In this document: one piece after another, positions 1 through 7,410 of the stretch
Layout of the letters: each line of letters begins with the position of its first letter
How positions within the stretch are numbered: position 1 is the stretch's first letter
Source: JBICHM01 sp043101835
GTDB taxonomy: Bacteria; Planctomycetota; Phycisphaerae; Phycisphaerales; UBA1924
Direction of reading: 5' to 3'
Assembly (NCBI GenBank): GCA_043101835.1
Contig: JBICHM010000274.1
Location: 1 to 27,395, forward strand
Length of the DNA stretch: 27,395 bases
Notes under the pieces: model-generated
The model's input: the letters and a program-made list of their open reading frames with translations, nothing else
Databases searched by the model: none
What the model was told of the DNA's origin: nothing
Position numbers and translations under genes: made by a program

Positions 1-556
1 TGCGTGTTGACTCGCACCGCTCGCGCCACCAGAGGCGCTCCTCGTCGCTCTCGAGGTGCATGTATTCGACGCCCATCGTGCGGCAGTAGGTCTCGTCGAG
101 CACCTCGATGATGCGGCGCAGCGTCGTCGGCTCGCCGCCGAGGAAATCGGGGAGCACGTAGGTGCGCTCGAGATTCGCCTCGGTCAGGCCGTAGTACTGC
201 GGCGTCAGGCTCGCCGGGCCCTCGCGCTCGCGCCCGAAGGGGTCGAGTTCGGCGCACAGGTGCCCGCTGGCGCGGTAGGCGCGCACGAGCGAGTGCACGG
301 CGATGGGGTCGTCATCGGGCGTGGCGCCGCCGGAGACGGCGGGCCGGGCGGGCGCCGCCGTCGCGGGCCGACCGTCGCTCGATCGCGCGAGGTCGAAGCC
401 CCGGAAGAAGGAGGCCATGTCCGGCGCCACCGACGCCGGGTCGGCCAGCCACGCCTCGTACTGCTCGTCGAGGTAGTCGGCGCTCCAGGCGTTGACGGCG
501 GGGCGGTTGGGGCGGATCGACTGGCCGGCGGGGCCGTTGCTCTTGGGGCTTGTCAT
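1..556 (-). CDS. sucA: 2-oxoglutarate dehydrogenase E1 component, N-terminal part (partial)
   Basis: This is the thiamine-diphosphate-dependent E1 subunit of the TCA-cycle 2-oxoglutarate dehydrogenase complex, which decarboxylates 2-oxoglutarate and hands the succinyl group to E2. Only the first 185 codons are inside the window; the gene runs off its left edge. The translation starts MTSPKSNG and soon has the family's N-terminal helix signature (NAWSADYLDEQYEAWLADP, then FFRGF), which docks E1 to E2. After an Ala/Pro-rich linker come VHSLVRAYRASGHL, ELDPFG and a stretch ending in GVEYMH, all in the usual order for this enzyme. The catalytic thiamine-binding region is outside the window. The ATG at 556 follows a weak purine-rich stretch. 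A TAGTAT hexamer on the minus strand at 637-642 could be its -10. The gene is co-directional with mutL but 157 bases downstream of it, so it probably has its own promoter. Confidence 0.88.
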   Translation of the reverse strand, partial: MTSPKSNGPAGQSIRPNRPAVNAWSADYLDEQYEAWLADPASVAPDMASFFRGFDLARSSDGRPATAAPARPAVSGGATPDDDPIAVHSLVRAYRASGHLCAELDPFGREREGPASLTPQYYGLTEANLERTYVLPDFLGGEPTTLRRIIEVLDETYCRTMGVEYMHLESDEERLWWRERCESTR

Positions 557-713
557 GCCACATCCCGGGGGGCTGGATCGGGGGGAAACGACACGCGGGA
601 CGCCCGCGCGACGCGAGGGACGCCCCGATCACGCTGATACTAGCCTCTGCATCGGGCTTCGACGGCGCGCCGATGAGCCCATTCCGGGACCTTGAAGGCC
701 ACGCCCCGGCCCC

Positions 714-2549
714 TCAGGATCGGCCGAAGAGACGCTCCAACTCGCGGATCGACAATCGCACCGTCGTCGGGCGTCCATGGGGGCAGTTGCTCGAGCGGTC
801 GACGCGCTCGCGCATCCGGAGGAGGGCGTCGAGTTCCTCGTCGCCGAGCCGGTCGCCGGCCTTCACCGCGGCCTTGCAGGCCATCATGTCGAGAGCGTCG
901 CGGAGCGCGTCCTCGCTGTCGCCCGTGAAGCCGCGCTCGTCGGTCTTCTCGAGCAGGTCGGCCAGGAACTCCTCGGGCTCGACGCGCTTGTCGAAGAGGA
1001 AGGTCGGGAAGGCGTGGACGGCCAGGTCCTCCGGCCCGATGGGCTCCGCCTCGACGCCCAGGCGCTCGAGGAGCGGGCGGAGGTCGTCGAGGCGATCCAG
1101 GCGAGCCCGTGTTGTGCGCACCACCGCCGGCGAGAGCAGGCGCTGGCTCTCCAGCGGCCCCGATGCGATGCGCTCCAGCAGCAGTTCGAACATCACCCGC
1201 TCGTGCAGTGCGTGCTGATCGATGATCACGACGCCCTGCTCATCCTGCGTGACCAGGTACGAGTTGTGCACCTGCAGGATGCGGTCCACCGGGCGCGCCG
1301 TGGGCAGATCGGGCGTGGCGGACGACGCCGGGGCCTCCGGCGACGTGGCGTACCGCTCCTGCCGGACTCCGTCGCGCACCGCACCGAAGTCCAACCGCTG
1401 CTCAGGAGAAGGCGCCGACCGCTGGAACGACTGCGCAAAATCTCCGCCGCTCGCCGGCGCGAGGCCGTGGCCGAAGTCGGTCGATTCCGGGCGCGCCTGG
1501 CGGAAGCGGACGCTTGGCGTCAGGTCGGCGCCGCGCAGCGCCTCGCGCACCGCGCGGTGCACGACGCTGTGGACGAGGCCCTGGTCGCGGAAGCGCACCT
1601 CGGCCTTGGTCGGATGCACATTCACATCGACGCCCTCCGGCGTCATCTCGATGAGCAGCAGCGCCGTCGGCTTGCGGCTGGGCTCGATCAGCCCGCGGTA
1701 CGCCTCCTGCAGCGCGTGCTGGATCGTGCGGTCGCGCACCGGGCGCCCGTTGACGAAGATGCGCTGGTGCTTGTTCGTCGGTCGCGCCACCTCCGGCAGC
1801 CCGACGAGGCCCCAGAGCGCGAGGCCCCGCGCATCATCGAAGGCGTCGGCGTGGACCTCGAGCAGCTTCGCGTCCAGCTCGGCGCCGAGGATCGCGACCG
1901 CGCGCTCGCGCACCGACTGGCCCGGCGGCACATCGACCAGCGTGCGCCCGTCGCTCTCGAGCGTGAAGCCGATGTGCGCGTGCGCGGCGGCGAGGCTGCG
2001 CACGATCTCCGCACAGTGCCCCTGCTCGGTCTGGGCCGTGCGCAGGAACTTGCGCCGCGCGGGCGTGTTGAAGAAGAGGTTCCGCACCGTCACCACCGTG
2101 CCCACCGGCCCGGCTTCGGGGCGGACGGGCGACGCGGCGCCCCCTTCGACCTCCAGCAGGCTGGCCCCCTCCTCGCCGGCCGCGCGAGAGCGGATGCGCA
2201 GGCGCGAGACGCTGGCGATCGATGCGAGCGCCTCGCCCCGGAAGCCCATCGTCTGGATGCGGTCGAGGTCGGTGGACGCCGCGATCTTGCTCGTCGCGTG
2301 CGGCGCCACCGCCAGCGGCAGTTCTTCGGCGGGGATGCCCGAGCCGTCGTCCCCCACGCGGATCAGCTCGACGCCCCCAGCCTCGAGATCGACGCGGATG
2401 CGCGTCGCCCCGGCGTCGATGGCGTTGTCGAGCAGCTCCTTGACGACGCTCGCCGGGCGCTCGACGACCTCGCCGGCGGCGATCTGATCGACCAGGAGCG
2501 CCGGCAGCGGCTTGATGGGGCGGCGGGTCGTCTCGGCGGGAGCGGGCAT
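714..2549 (-). CDS. mutL: DNA mismatch repair protein MutL (endonuclease type)
   Basis: MutL is the GHKL-ATPase that couples MutS mismatch recognition to strand incision. The 611-residue protein opens with the conserved LPALLVDQIAAGEVVERP block and then ELLDNAIDAGA (the ATP/Mg motif), VGDDGSGIP and TMGFRGEALASIASV. The C-terminal dimerisation domain has the metal-binding endonuclease motif DQHALHERVMFE at about 444-455 (DQHA-x2-E-x4-E), ACKAAVKAG near 557 and CPHGRP near 589. These mark a nicking MutL, as in bacteria without MutH. The open frame continues far upstream, but the family starts at MPAPAETTRR. The ATG at 2549 sits 6 bases behind TACAAT and has no Shine-Dalgarno sequence, so the message may be leaderless. 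The gene is divergent from the transporter at 2604. No mutS is in the window. Confidence 0.96.
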   Translation of the reverse strand: MPAPAETTRRPIKPLPALLVDQIAAGEVVERPASVVKELLDNAIDAGATRIRVDLEAGGVELIRVGDDGSGIPAEELPLAVAPHATSKIAASTDLDRIQTMGFRGEALASIASVSRLRIRSRAAGEEGASLLEVEGGAASPVRPEAGPVGTVVTVRNLFFNTPARRKFLRTAQTEQGHCAEIVRSLAAAHAHIGFTLESDGRTLVDVPPGQSVRERAVAILGAELDAKLLEVHADAFDDARGLALWGLVGLPEVARPTNKHQRIFVNGRPVRDRTIQHALQEAYRGLIEPSRKPTALLLIEMTPEGVDVNVHPTKAEVRFRDQGLVHSVVHRAVREALRGADLTPSVRFRQARPESTDFGHGLAPASGGDFAQSFQRSAPSPEQRLDFGAVRDGVRQERYATSPEAPASSATPDLPTARPVDRILQVHNSYLVTQDEQGVVIIDQHALHERVMFELLLERIASGPLESQRLLSPAVVRTTRARLDRLDDLRPLLERLGVEAEPIGPEDLAVHAFPTFLFDKRVEPEEFLADLLEKTDERGFTGDSEDALRDALDMMACKAAVKAGDRLGDEELDALLRMRERVDRSSNCPHGRPTTVRLSIRELERLFGRS

Positions 2550-2555
2550 GGGGCG

Positions 2556-2561
2556 ATTGTA
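2556..2561 (-). promoter_or_regulatory. Putative -10 element of mutL (leaderless arrangement)
   Basis: Reads TACAAT on the minus strand, matching five of six bases of the sigma-70 -10 consensus. Only 6 bases separate it from the mutL ATG, which would place transcription start at or next to the start codon. No convincing -35 is visible in this GC-rich stretch. Confidence 0.5.
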
Positions 2562-2590
2562 CGGACCGGCGGCGCGGTCGCCCTCCCCGC

Positions 2591-2596
2591 TATCGT
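2591..2596 (+). promoter_or_regulatory. Putative -10 element of the YhhQ-family transporter gene
   Basis: TATCGT lies 7 bases before the ATG at 2604, and no Shine-Dalgarno sequence is present. With the mutL element facing the other way, both divergent promoters fit into the 54 bases between the two start codons. There is no clear -35. Confidence 0.4.
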
Positions 2597-2603
2597 GCCC
2601 GCC

Positions 2604-3434
2604 ATGGGCATGCACCACGACCTGCTCCCCAGCCAGCAGCACCGCTACGACGGGCTGCCCGCCCTCGACGAGCGCACGCTGCACGACCGGCGCGAGCGCC
2701 TGTTCCTGGTCTTCGCGGGCCTCTTCCTCGGCTCGCTGACGATGCTGAACATCCTGGGCATCACGCGCTTCCTGAACCTCGCGTGGTTCGTCGAGGGCTC
2801 GGAGGACTGGACCTACAAGATCGCCATCGCCGTCGGCGTGCTCCCCTACCCGATCACCTTCCTCTGCACGGACTTCATCAGCGAGCTGTACGGCAGGAAG
2901 CGCGCCAACGCCGTGGTGTGGACGGGGCTGATGCTCAATGTGTGGGTGGTTTTCATCCTCTGGCTCGGCGGCGAGTGGCCGGGCTTCGAGCCGGCGGGCG
3001 AGGAGCGGACGGGCGTCTTCTACGATGTGCGCCGCCTGGCCTTCGGCGCCGTCGCCGCGAGCATGCTGGCGTACATGGCGGCGCAGTTCGTTGATGTGTA
3101 TGTCTTCCACTTCTGGAAGAAGCTGACGAACGGGAAGCACCTGTGGCTGCGCAACAACGGGTCCACGCTCGTCAGCCAGCTGGTGGACACGACGGCGGTG
3201 ATCTGCATCACGCACTTCTATGCGCAGGCGCTGCCCGTCGATGACGCGAAGGCGATCGTGCCGCAGCTGCTGGCGTTCATCGCGGCGGGGTACGTCTTCA
3301 AGCTTCTCATGGCGATGCTCGACACTGGCCCGTTTTATCTGGGGGCATATGCGCTGGCGCGCTACCTGCGCCTGCCGCCGCCCCACATGCCGCACCCGCC
3401 GGCCGCCGCGGCGGTTGAGGCGGGCGTCGGCTAA
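2604..3434 (+). CDS. yhhQ: Queuosine precursor transporter, YhhQ/DUF165 (VUT) family
   Basis: This 276-residue inner-membrane protein belongs to the YhhQ family, whose studied members import queuosine precursors (preQ0/preQ1) for tRNA modification. The N-terminal 30 or so residues are polar. Several hydrophobic segments follow, beginning with the stretch around LFLVFAGLFLGSLTMLNIL. The family signature is clear: a hydrophobic segment ending in YPITFLCTDFISELYGRKRA, then NAVVWTGLMLNVW, and later NNGSTLVSQLVDTT near the last membrane segments. The start at 2604 is chosen because it is the first ATG of the frame downstream of a TATCGT hexamer and the frame above it is antisense to mutL. Its stop overlaps the convergent acetyltransferase stop by 4 bases. 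The substrate is inferred from the family; no queuosine synthesis gene lies nearby. Confidence 0.85.
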   Translation: MGMHHDLLPSQQHRYDGLPALDERTLHDRRERLFLVFAGLFLGSLTMLNILGITRFLNLAWFVEGSEDWTYKIAIAVGVLPYPITFLCTDFISELYGRKRANAVVWTGLMLNVWVVFILWLGGEWPGFEPAGEERTGVFYDVRRLAFGAVAASMLAYMAAQFVDVYVFHFWKKLTNGKHLWLRNNGSTLVSQLVDTTAVICITHFYAQALPVDDAKAIVPQLLAFIAAGYVFKLLMAMLDTGPFYLGAYALARYLRLPPPHMPHPPAAAAVEAGVG

Positions 3435-3964
3435 CCGCCCGCGCGCTTCCAGAAGAGCACCGCGTCGTGCGGCGTCACGCCGTCGGGATCGACGGCGAAG
3501 TCGGGGATGAAGCCAACCTCCGTCCAGCCGAGCCGTCGGTACAGCCGATCGGCGGCGCCGCCCCGTTTCGCGTCGAGCGTGAGCAGACGCACACCGGCCT
3601 CGCGCGCGCTGCGCTCGATCTCGCGCATGAGGCGCTCACCAAGGCCGGTGCGCTGCGCGCGCCCGTGGACGATCAGCTTGGCGATCTCGCCTCGGTGCGG
3701 CTGGTTCGGCGCCCACGCCGGGTGCATCTGCACCGTGCCGACTCTGCCCGCGCCGTCGCGCGCGACAAGGAACACGCTGCGCTCGTGCGCGCGATCGAGA
3801 GCTGCGCTCCACCACGCCTCGGCCTCCTCGACCGAGAGCGGCGCCAGAAAGGACACGGCCGCGTCGGAATCGACGGCGTCGACGAGCAGCGTCGCCAGCG
3901 CGCGGACGTCCTCCCGCCGCGCGGGACGGTCGAGCGCCTCGATGATGATGGTCTCGGCCTGCAT
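3431..3964 (-). CDS. GNAT-family N-acetyltransferase
   Basis: A 177-residue protein of the GCN5-related acetyltransferase fold, which moves an acetyl group from acetyl-CoA to an amine; the acceptor cannot be told from sequence. The central strand and acetyl-CoA loop are visible in GEIAKLIVHGRAQRTGLGERLM, matching the family's V-x-x-x-x-R/Q-x-x-G-x-G/A motif. It is followed by LLTLDAKRGGAADRLYRRLGW, the usual end of the fold. An in-frame ATG lies 12 codons earlier at 4000, but the ATG at 3964 has a good Shine-Dalgarno sequence (ggggag, 6 bases upstream), so I use that. The gene is convergent with the transporter and divergent from hinT, which suggests it is transcribed alone. Confidence 0.85.
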   Translation of the reverse strand: MQAETIIIEALDRPARREDVRALATLLVDAVDSDAAVSFLAPLSVEEAEAWWSAALDRAHERSVFLVARDGAGRVGTVQMHPAWAPNQPHRGEIAKLIVHGRAQRTGLGERLMREIERSAREAGVRLLTLDAKRGGAADRLYRRLGWTEVGFIPDFAVDPDGVTPHDAVLFWKRAGG

Positions 3965-4007
3965 GCGGCGCTCCCCTGGAATCCGTCGATCGGCGGGCAC
4001 GAGCCAC

Positions 4008-4013
4008 TATCAT
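4008..4013 (+). promoter_or_regulatory. Putative -10 element of the HIT gene
   Basis: TATCAT ends 8 bases before the ATG at 4022. No Shine-Dalgarno sequence intervenes, so the transcript may be leaderless. Two earlier ATGs at 4012 and 4017 are out of frame with the HIT protein. Confidence 0.42.
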
Positions 4014-4021
4014 GCCATGCC

Positions 4022-4450
4022 ATGGCCGACACGATCTTCCAGAAGATCATCGCGGGCGAGATCCCGTGCCACCGCGTCTACGAGGACGAGCATGTCCTCG
4101 CATTTCTCGACATCGGGCCGCTCAGCGAGGGGCACACCCTCGTCATCCCGAAGGAAGAGGCCGAGACGCTCGACCAGCTCTCCGACGGCGCCGGCGCGGC
4201 CGTCGGGCGCGTCCTGCCCCGCATCTGCCGCGCGGTGATGGCGGCGACAGGCGCCGGGGCGTGCAATGTGCTGCAGAACAACGGTTCGCTGGCCCACCAG
4301 GCCGTCTTCCACGTGCACTTCCACGTGATTCCCAAGCGCAGCGCCGATGAGGGGCTGGGGATCGGCTGGGAGCCGCGGGAGCTCGACCACGAGCGGGCGA
4401 AGGGCCTCGCCGAGCGGATCCGCGAGCGCATCGCCGGCGAGGGCGCCTGA
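4022..4450 (+). CDS. hinT: HIT-family purine nucleoside phosphoramidase (HinT-like)
   Basis: A 142-residue histidine-triad hydrolase. HinT enzymes cleave AMP-N bonds such as adenosine phosphoramidates and aminoacyl-adenylates in the cytoplasm. The N-terminus has TIFQKIIAGEIPCHRVYEDE, the standard HinT opening. FLDIGPLSEGHTLVIPK and LQNNGSLAHQAVFHVHFHVIP follow, with the triad HVHFHV at 97-102. Length is slightly above the usual 110-120 residues because of a C-terminal helix (about residues 118-142). The start is the ATG at 4022. It lies 68 bases upstream of ftsW, which appears to have its own start signals. Confidence 0.93.
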   Translation: MADTIFQKIIAGEIPCHRVYEDEHVLAFLDIGPLSEGHTLVIPKEEAETLDQLSDGAGAAVGRVLPRICRAVMAATGAGACNVLQNNGSLAHQAVFHVHFHVIPKRSADEGLGIGWEPRELDHERAKGLAERIRERIAGEGA

Positions 4451-4502
4451 CGCCCCCCGAACCGCCCCCAGGGCCCCTCCGGTGCAGGGCTCGGCCCGGT
4501 TC

Positions 4503-4508
4503 TACCGA
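4503..4508 (+). promoter_or_regulatory. Possible -10 element of ftsW
   Basis: TACCGA ends 10 bases before the ftsW ATG at 4519. The overlapping GATACA at 4507-4512 is an alternative. No Shine-Dalgarno sequence is visible between them and the start. This is the weakest of the leaderless candidates. Confidence 0.25.
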
Positions 4509-4518
4509 TACACCGGCG

Positions 4519-5751
4519 ATGCTTCGAGCCGGAGAGGGTGTGTGGCTGCTGGTCGCGGCGACGCTGTGCGTCGGCGTGATCATGGTCAACTCCGCCGGGC
4601 TCAGCGTCGGGGGCGGCGAGCAGGTGACGGTGCTCTCGATCGTCGGCTCGCGCGCGACGCTTTACGCCGCGGCGGCCGTCGCGATCATGCTGCTGGCCTC
4701 CACCCGTCCCGCCAACGAGGCCCTGCGCTGGGCAGTCGGGCAGCGCTGGGGGCGGGTGCACTCGCTGGCCATCGCCACCGGTCTGCTGCTGCTCGTCTGC
4801 CTGCTGCCCTATGTGCCGGGGATCGGTCGTGAAGTGAACGGCGCACAGCGGTGGGTCCTGATCCCCGGGACCTCGAGCCTGGGATTCCAGCCCAGCGAGC
4901 TGGCCAAGTGGGCGATGCCGGCGGTGCTGGCGGGGTACGCGGTGAGCCGCGGCTTCGCGCTGCGCAAGTTCTGGACCGGCATGCTGCCCGGGCTGCTGGC
5001 GGCCGGCGCGATCGCGGCCGTCATCGCCGTCGAGGACCTGGGCACCGCGGTGCTTATCGCTGCGGTCGGGTGCGTGATCCTCGTCGCCGCGGGCGCGCGG
5101 GTCTGGCAACTCGCGGCTCTCGCGCCGGCGGGACTGGCGCTCGTCGTCGGCGCCATCATTGCCGAGCCCTACCGCATGCGCCGGCTGACGGCGTTCCTCG
5201 ACCCCTACGCCGATCCCGAGGGCAGCGGCTACCACATGATTCAGTCGATGGTCGCCGTCGCCAACGGCGAGGTCTTCGGGCGCGGCCTGGGCTTCGGGCT
5301 GCAGAAATTCGGCTATCTGCCGGAGGACCGCACGGACTTCCTCTTCGCGATCATCTGCGAGGAACTGGGCCTCATCGGCGCGGGCGTCGTGATGACGCTG
5401 TACATCGCGCTCCTGTGGTCGTGCTGGTCGATCGTGCGCCGGCAGGCCGACCGGGGGCTGCGCCTCTTCGGCCTGGGCGTCATCGCGACGATCGGGCTGC
5501 AGGCGCTGATCAACCTCTTCGCCGTGACCGGGCTCGGGCCGACGAAGGGCATCGCGCTGCCCCTGCTCTCGGCCGGCGGGACCGGCTGGGTTGCGACGGC
5601 CGCGGCCCTCGGGCTGATCGTCGGCATGGAGCGGGCCTTGCAGTGGCGCGCCGAGGCTGAGGCTTTCGACGACGCGGACGCGACCGACGCCGAGATCGTC
5701 GTGCGTGACGGGCTCACACCCGCCGGCGAGCGGTACAGTCCCGCGGCGTGA
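4519..5751 (+). CDS. ftsW: SEDS-family peptidoglycan glycosyltransferase FtsW
   Basis: A polytopic membrane protein of 410 residues in the SEDS family, which polymerises lipid II into glycan strands at the division septum together with a class B penicillin-binding protein. Family landmarks appear in order: VNGAQRWVLIPG, then FQPSELAKWAMP, a loop with YRMRRLTAFLDPYADPEGSGYH, TDFLFAIICEELGLIGAG (carrying the conserved catalytic-loop Asp), and KGIALPLLSAGGTGW near the C-terminus. About ten hydrophobic segments are readable. The final 40 residues are an acidic cytoplasmic tail. FtsW rather than RodA is favoured by the TDFLFAI signature and by the 4-base GTGA overlap with murG, a pairing typical of division and cell-wall clusters. 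Confidence 0.92.
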   Translation: MLRAGEGVWLLVAATLCVGVIMVNSAGLSVGGGEQVTVLSIVGSRATLYAAAAVAIMLLASTRPANEALRWAVGQRWGRVHSLAIATGLLLLVCLLPYVPGIGREVNGAQRWVLIPGTSSLGFQPSELAKWAMPAVLAGYAVSRGFALRKFWTGMLPGLLAAGAIAAVIAVEDLGTAVLIAAVGCVILVAAGARVWQLAALAPAGLALVVGAIIAEPYRMRRLTAFLDPYADPEGSGYHMIQSMVAVANGEVFGRGLGFGLQKFGYLPEDRTDFLFAIICEELGLIGAGVVMTLYIALLWSCWSIVRRQADRGLRLFGLGVIATIGLQALINLFAVTGLGPTKGIALPLLSAGGTGWVATAAALGLIVGMERALQWRAEAEAFDDADATDAEIVVRDGLTPAGERYSPAA

Positions 5752-6902
5752 TCGAGCCGACCGCCACAACCCAATCAGGACGCGCCCCGATTGCCGTGCT
5801 GCTCGCGGGCGGCGGCAGCGGCGGTCACATCTTCCCGGCCGTCGCGATCGCCGAGCGACTGCGCGAGCGCGAGCCGGGCCTTCTCTGCCGCTACCTGGTG
5901 AGCGATCGCCCCCTCGACGCCGCGATCCTGCAGTCCCTCGACGAGCCCTTCGCCCCCTTGCCGGCGCGTCCACCGTCGGTGCGCCCGCGCGCGCTGGTTC
6001 GGTTCCTCATGACCTGGGGTGGCGCGGTTCGTGCGGCGCGCGAGACCGTGCGCGCCGCGAAGCGCGAGGCCGACGCCGTCGTGATGGTCGCCACCGGCGG
6101 GTTCGTCTCGGCGCCCGCGGCGCAAGCGGCGCGTGCCGAGGGCGTCCCGGTGGTGCTCGTGAATCTTGACAGCGCGCCGGGGAAGGCGAGCCGCTTCGTC
6201 GGGCGCTTCGCGCGCATCCGCTGCACGCCGGAGGGGAGCGCGCCGGCGTCGTGGCAGCGCATCCGCCCGGTCGTTCGCGATGCGGCGCGCGCGAGCGGGA
6301 CGCCCGCTGCGTGCCGCGAGCGTCTGGGGCTCGACCTGACGCGCCGCACCCTGCTCGTGACCGGCGCGAGCCAGGGCGCCAACTCGATCAACCGGCTGCT
6401 CGAGGCGCTCGTCGGCGCGCAGGGCGACGCCTTCGACGGGTGGCAGGTCGTGCACCAGACCGGCGCCAACGAGGACGCGCGCGTGCGCGCCGCGTACGAG
6501 GCGGCGGGGGTCCTGGCGCGCGTCGAGGCGTTCTTCGATGGCATGGGCGATGCGTGGGGCGCGGCGGACCTGGCCGTGAGCCGCGCGGGCGCCGGCAGCG
6601 TGGGTGAGGCCTGGGCCAACCGGGTCCCGACGCTCTTCCTGCCGTACCCCTTCCATCGTGACGAGCACCAGCGGCGAAATGCCGAACCGCTGGAGCGGGC
6701 CGGCGCAGCGGTCATCGAGCGAGACCGCGTGAGTCCGGACGCGAATCTCGCCGGGGCGGGCGACAGGCTGGTCTCGCTCCTGGCCGACGAGGCGCGCCGG
6801 GCTGAGATGCGCTCGGCCTTTGACGCGCTCGGGCCGGCGGACGGCGGCGCAACCGTGGCGGACCTCGTCCTCGGGGTCGTCAGGACCGCTGGCGACGCCT
6901 AA
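5748..6902 (+). CDS. murG: UDP-GlcNAc:undecaprenyl-PP-MurNAc-pentapeptide GlcNAc transferase MurG
   Basis: MurG is the membrane-associated glycosyltransferase (GT28) that turns lipid I into lipid II, the substrate of FtsW. The 384-residue product has AVLLAGGGSGGHIFPAVAIA (the first glycine-rich loop), MVATGGFVSAPAA, VTGASQGANSINRLL (second glycine-rich loop), DLAVSRAGAGSVGEA and a donor-binding segment with LPYPFHRDEHQRRNAEPL. It starts at a GTG that overlaps the ftsW stop as GTGA, so translation of the two is probably coupled and the product of one feeds the other. The short gap after it (about 100 bases) holds a GC-rich dyad near 6922-6938 without a T-tract and a possible -10 (TATGCT, 6947-6952) for the next gene. 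Confidence 0.94.
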   Translation: MIEPTATTQSGRAPIAVLLAGGGSGGHIFPAVAIAERLREREPGLLCRYLVSDRPLDAAILQSLDEPFAPLPARPPSVRPRALVRFLMTWGGAVRAARETVRAAKREADAVVMVATGGFVSAPAAQAARAEGVPVVLVNLDSAPGKASRFVGRFARIRCTPEGSAPASWQRIRPVVRDAARASGTPAACRERLGLDLTRRTLLVTGASQGANSINRLLEALVGAQGDAFDGWQVVHQTGANEDARVRAAYEAAGVLARVEAFFDGMGDAWGAADLAVSRAGAGSVGEAWANRVPTLFLPYPFHRDEHQRRNAEPLERAGAAVIERDRVSPDANLAGAGDRLVSLLADEARRAEMRSAFDALGPADGGATVADLVLGVVRTAGDA

Positions 6903-7004
6903 TCTCCCCCTTCCCCCCATCGCGCGACGAGCGCGCGCCGGGCCGATATGCTGGGACCCGACCCGTGGGACGGACCCGACGACAGCGCGGAGCAACGACA
7001 GACC

Positions 7005-7397
7005 ATGAATCGTGACGACATCTTCGAGAAGGTTCGTGAGGTCCTCGTGGACGCCCTCGGCGTCGATGACGACGAGGTGACGCCCGAGGCCACGCTCACC
7101 GGCGACCTGGGCGCTGAGTCGATCGACTTCCTCGACATCGTCTTCAAGCTCGAGCAGGCCTTCGGGTTCAAGATCGAGCAGGGCGAGCTGTTCCCCGACA
7201 ATGTCGCGCAGGATCCGGAGTTCGTGCAGGACGGCAAGGTGACGGCCAAGGGCCTCGCGGCGCTCAAGGAGCGTCTGCCGCACGCGGACTTCTCGAAGCT
7301 CGACGCCGATCCCAAGGTGGGCAATGTCGGTGAGATCTTCACCGTGACCGCTGTGGTCAACTTCGTCGAGCGCAAGCTCGAGGCCGTGAAGGGCTGA
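7005..7397 (+). CDS. Acyl carrier protein, long form
   Basis: A 130-residue acidic carrier protein. The phosphopantetheine site is GAESIDFLD with the attachment Ser at 39, followed by the helix-II stretch IVFKLEQAFGFKI. The normal ACP of fatty-acid synthesis is about 77 residues. Here roughly 40 extra residues sit between helix II and the final helix (VTAVVNFVERKLEAV). I chose the ATG at 7005 because MNRDDIFEKVREVL is a standard ACP opening; upstream in-frame sequence is non-homologous. The Shine-Dalgarno sequence is weak. The dehydratase-like gene starts 13 bases after the stop, so the two are almost certainly co-transcribed. They probably serve a dedicated acyl chain rather than bulk fatty acid synthesis, but that is inference. 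Confidence 0.88.
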   Translation: MNRDDIFEKVREVLVDALGVDDDEVTPEATLTGDLGAESIDFLDIVFKLEQAFGFKIEQGELFPDNVAQDPEFVQDGKVTAKGLAALKERLPHADFSKLDADPKVGNVGEIFTVTAVVNFVERKLEAVKG

Positions 7398-7410
7398 CGG
7401 GCGGGCCGCC

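Noticed and set aside
777..2603. Very long plus-strand open frame opposite mutL, fused in frame to the transporter
   Set aside because: Antisense frames stay open in GC-rich codon usage. Its translation is Arg/Ala/Asp-rich with no family motif, whereas the minus strand gives a complete MutL. Only the part from 2604 is real.
2550..3395. N-terminal extension of the MutL frame
   Set aside because: The extra residues have no homology, lie antisense to a clear membrane protein, and MutL proteins start at the conserved LPALLVDQIAAGEV region.
4078..5973. 631-residue minus-strand frame opposite hinT and ftsW
   Set aside because: Low-complexity Arg/Gly/Pro/Gln composition and no motif; the opposite strand encodes two recognised proteins.
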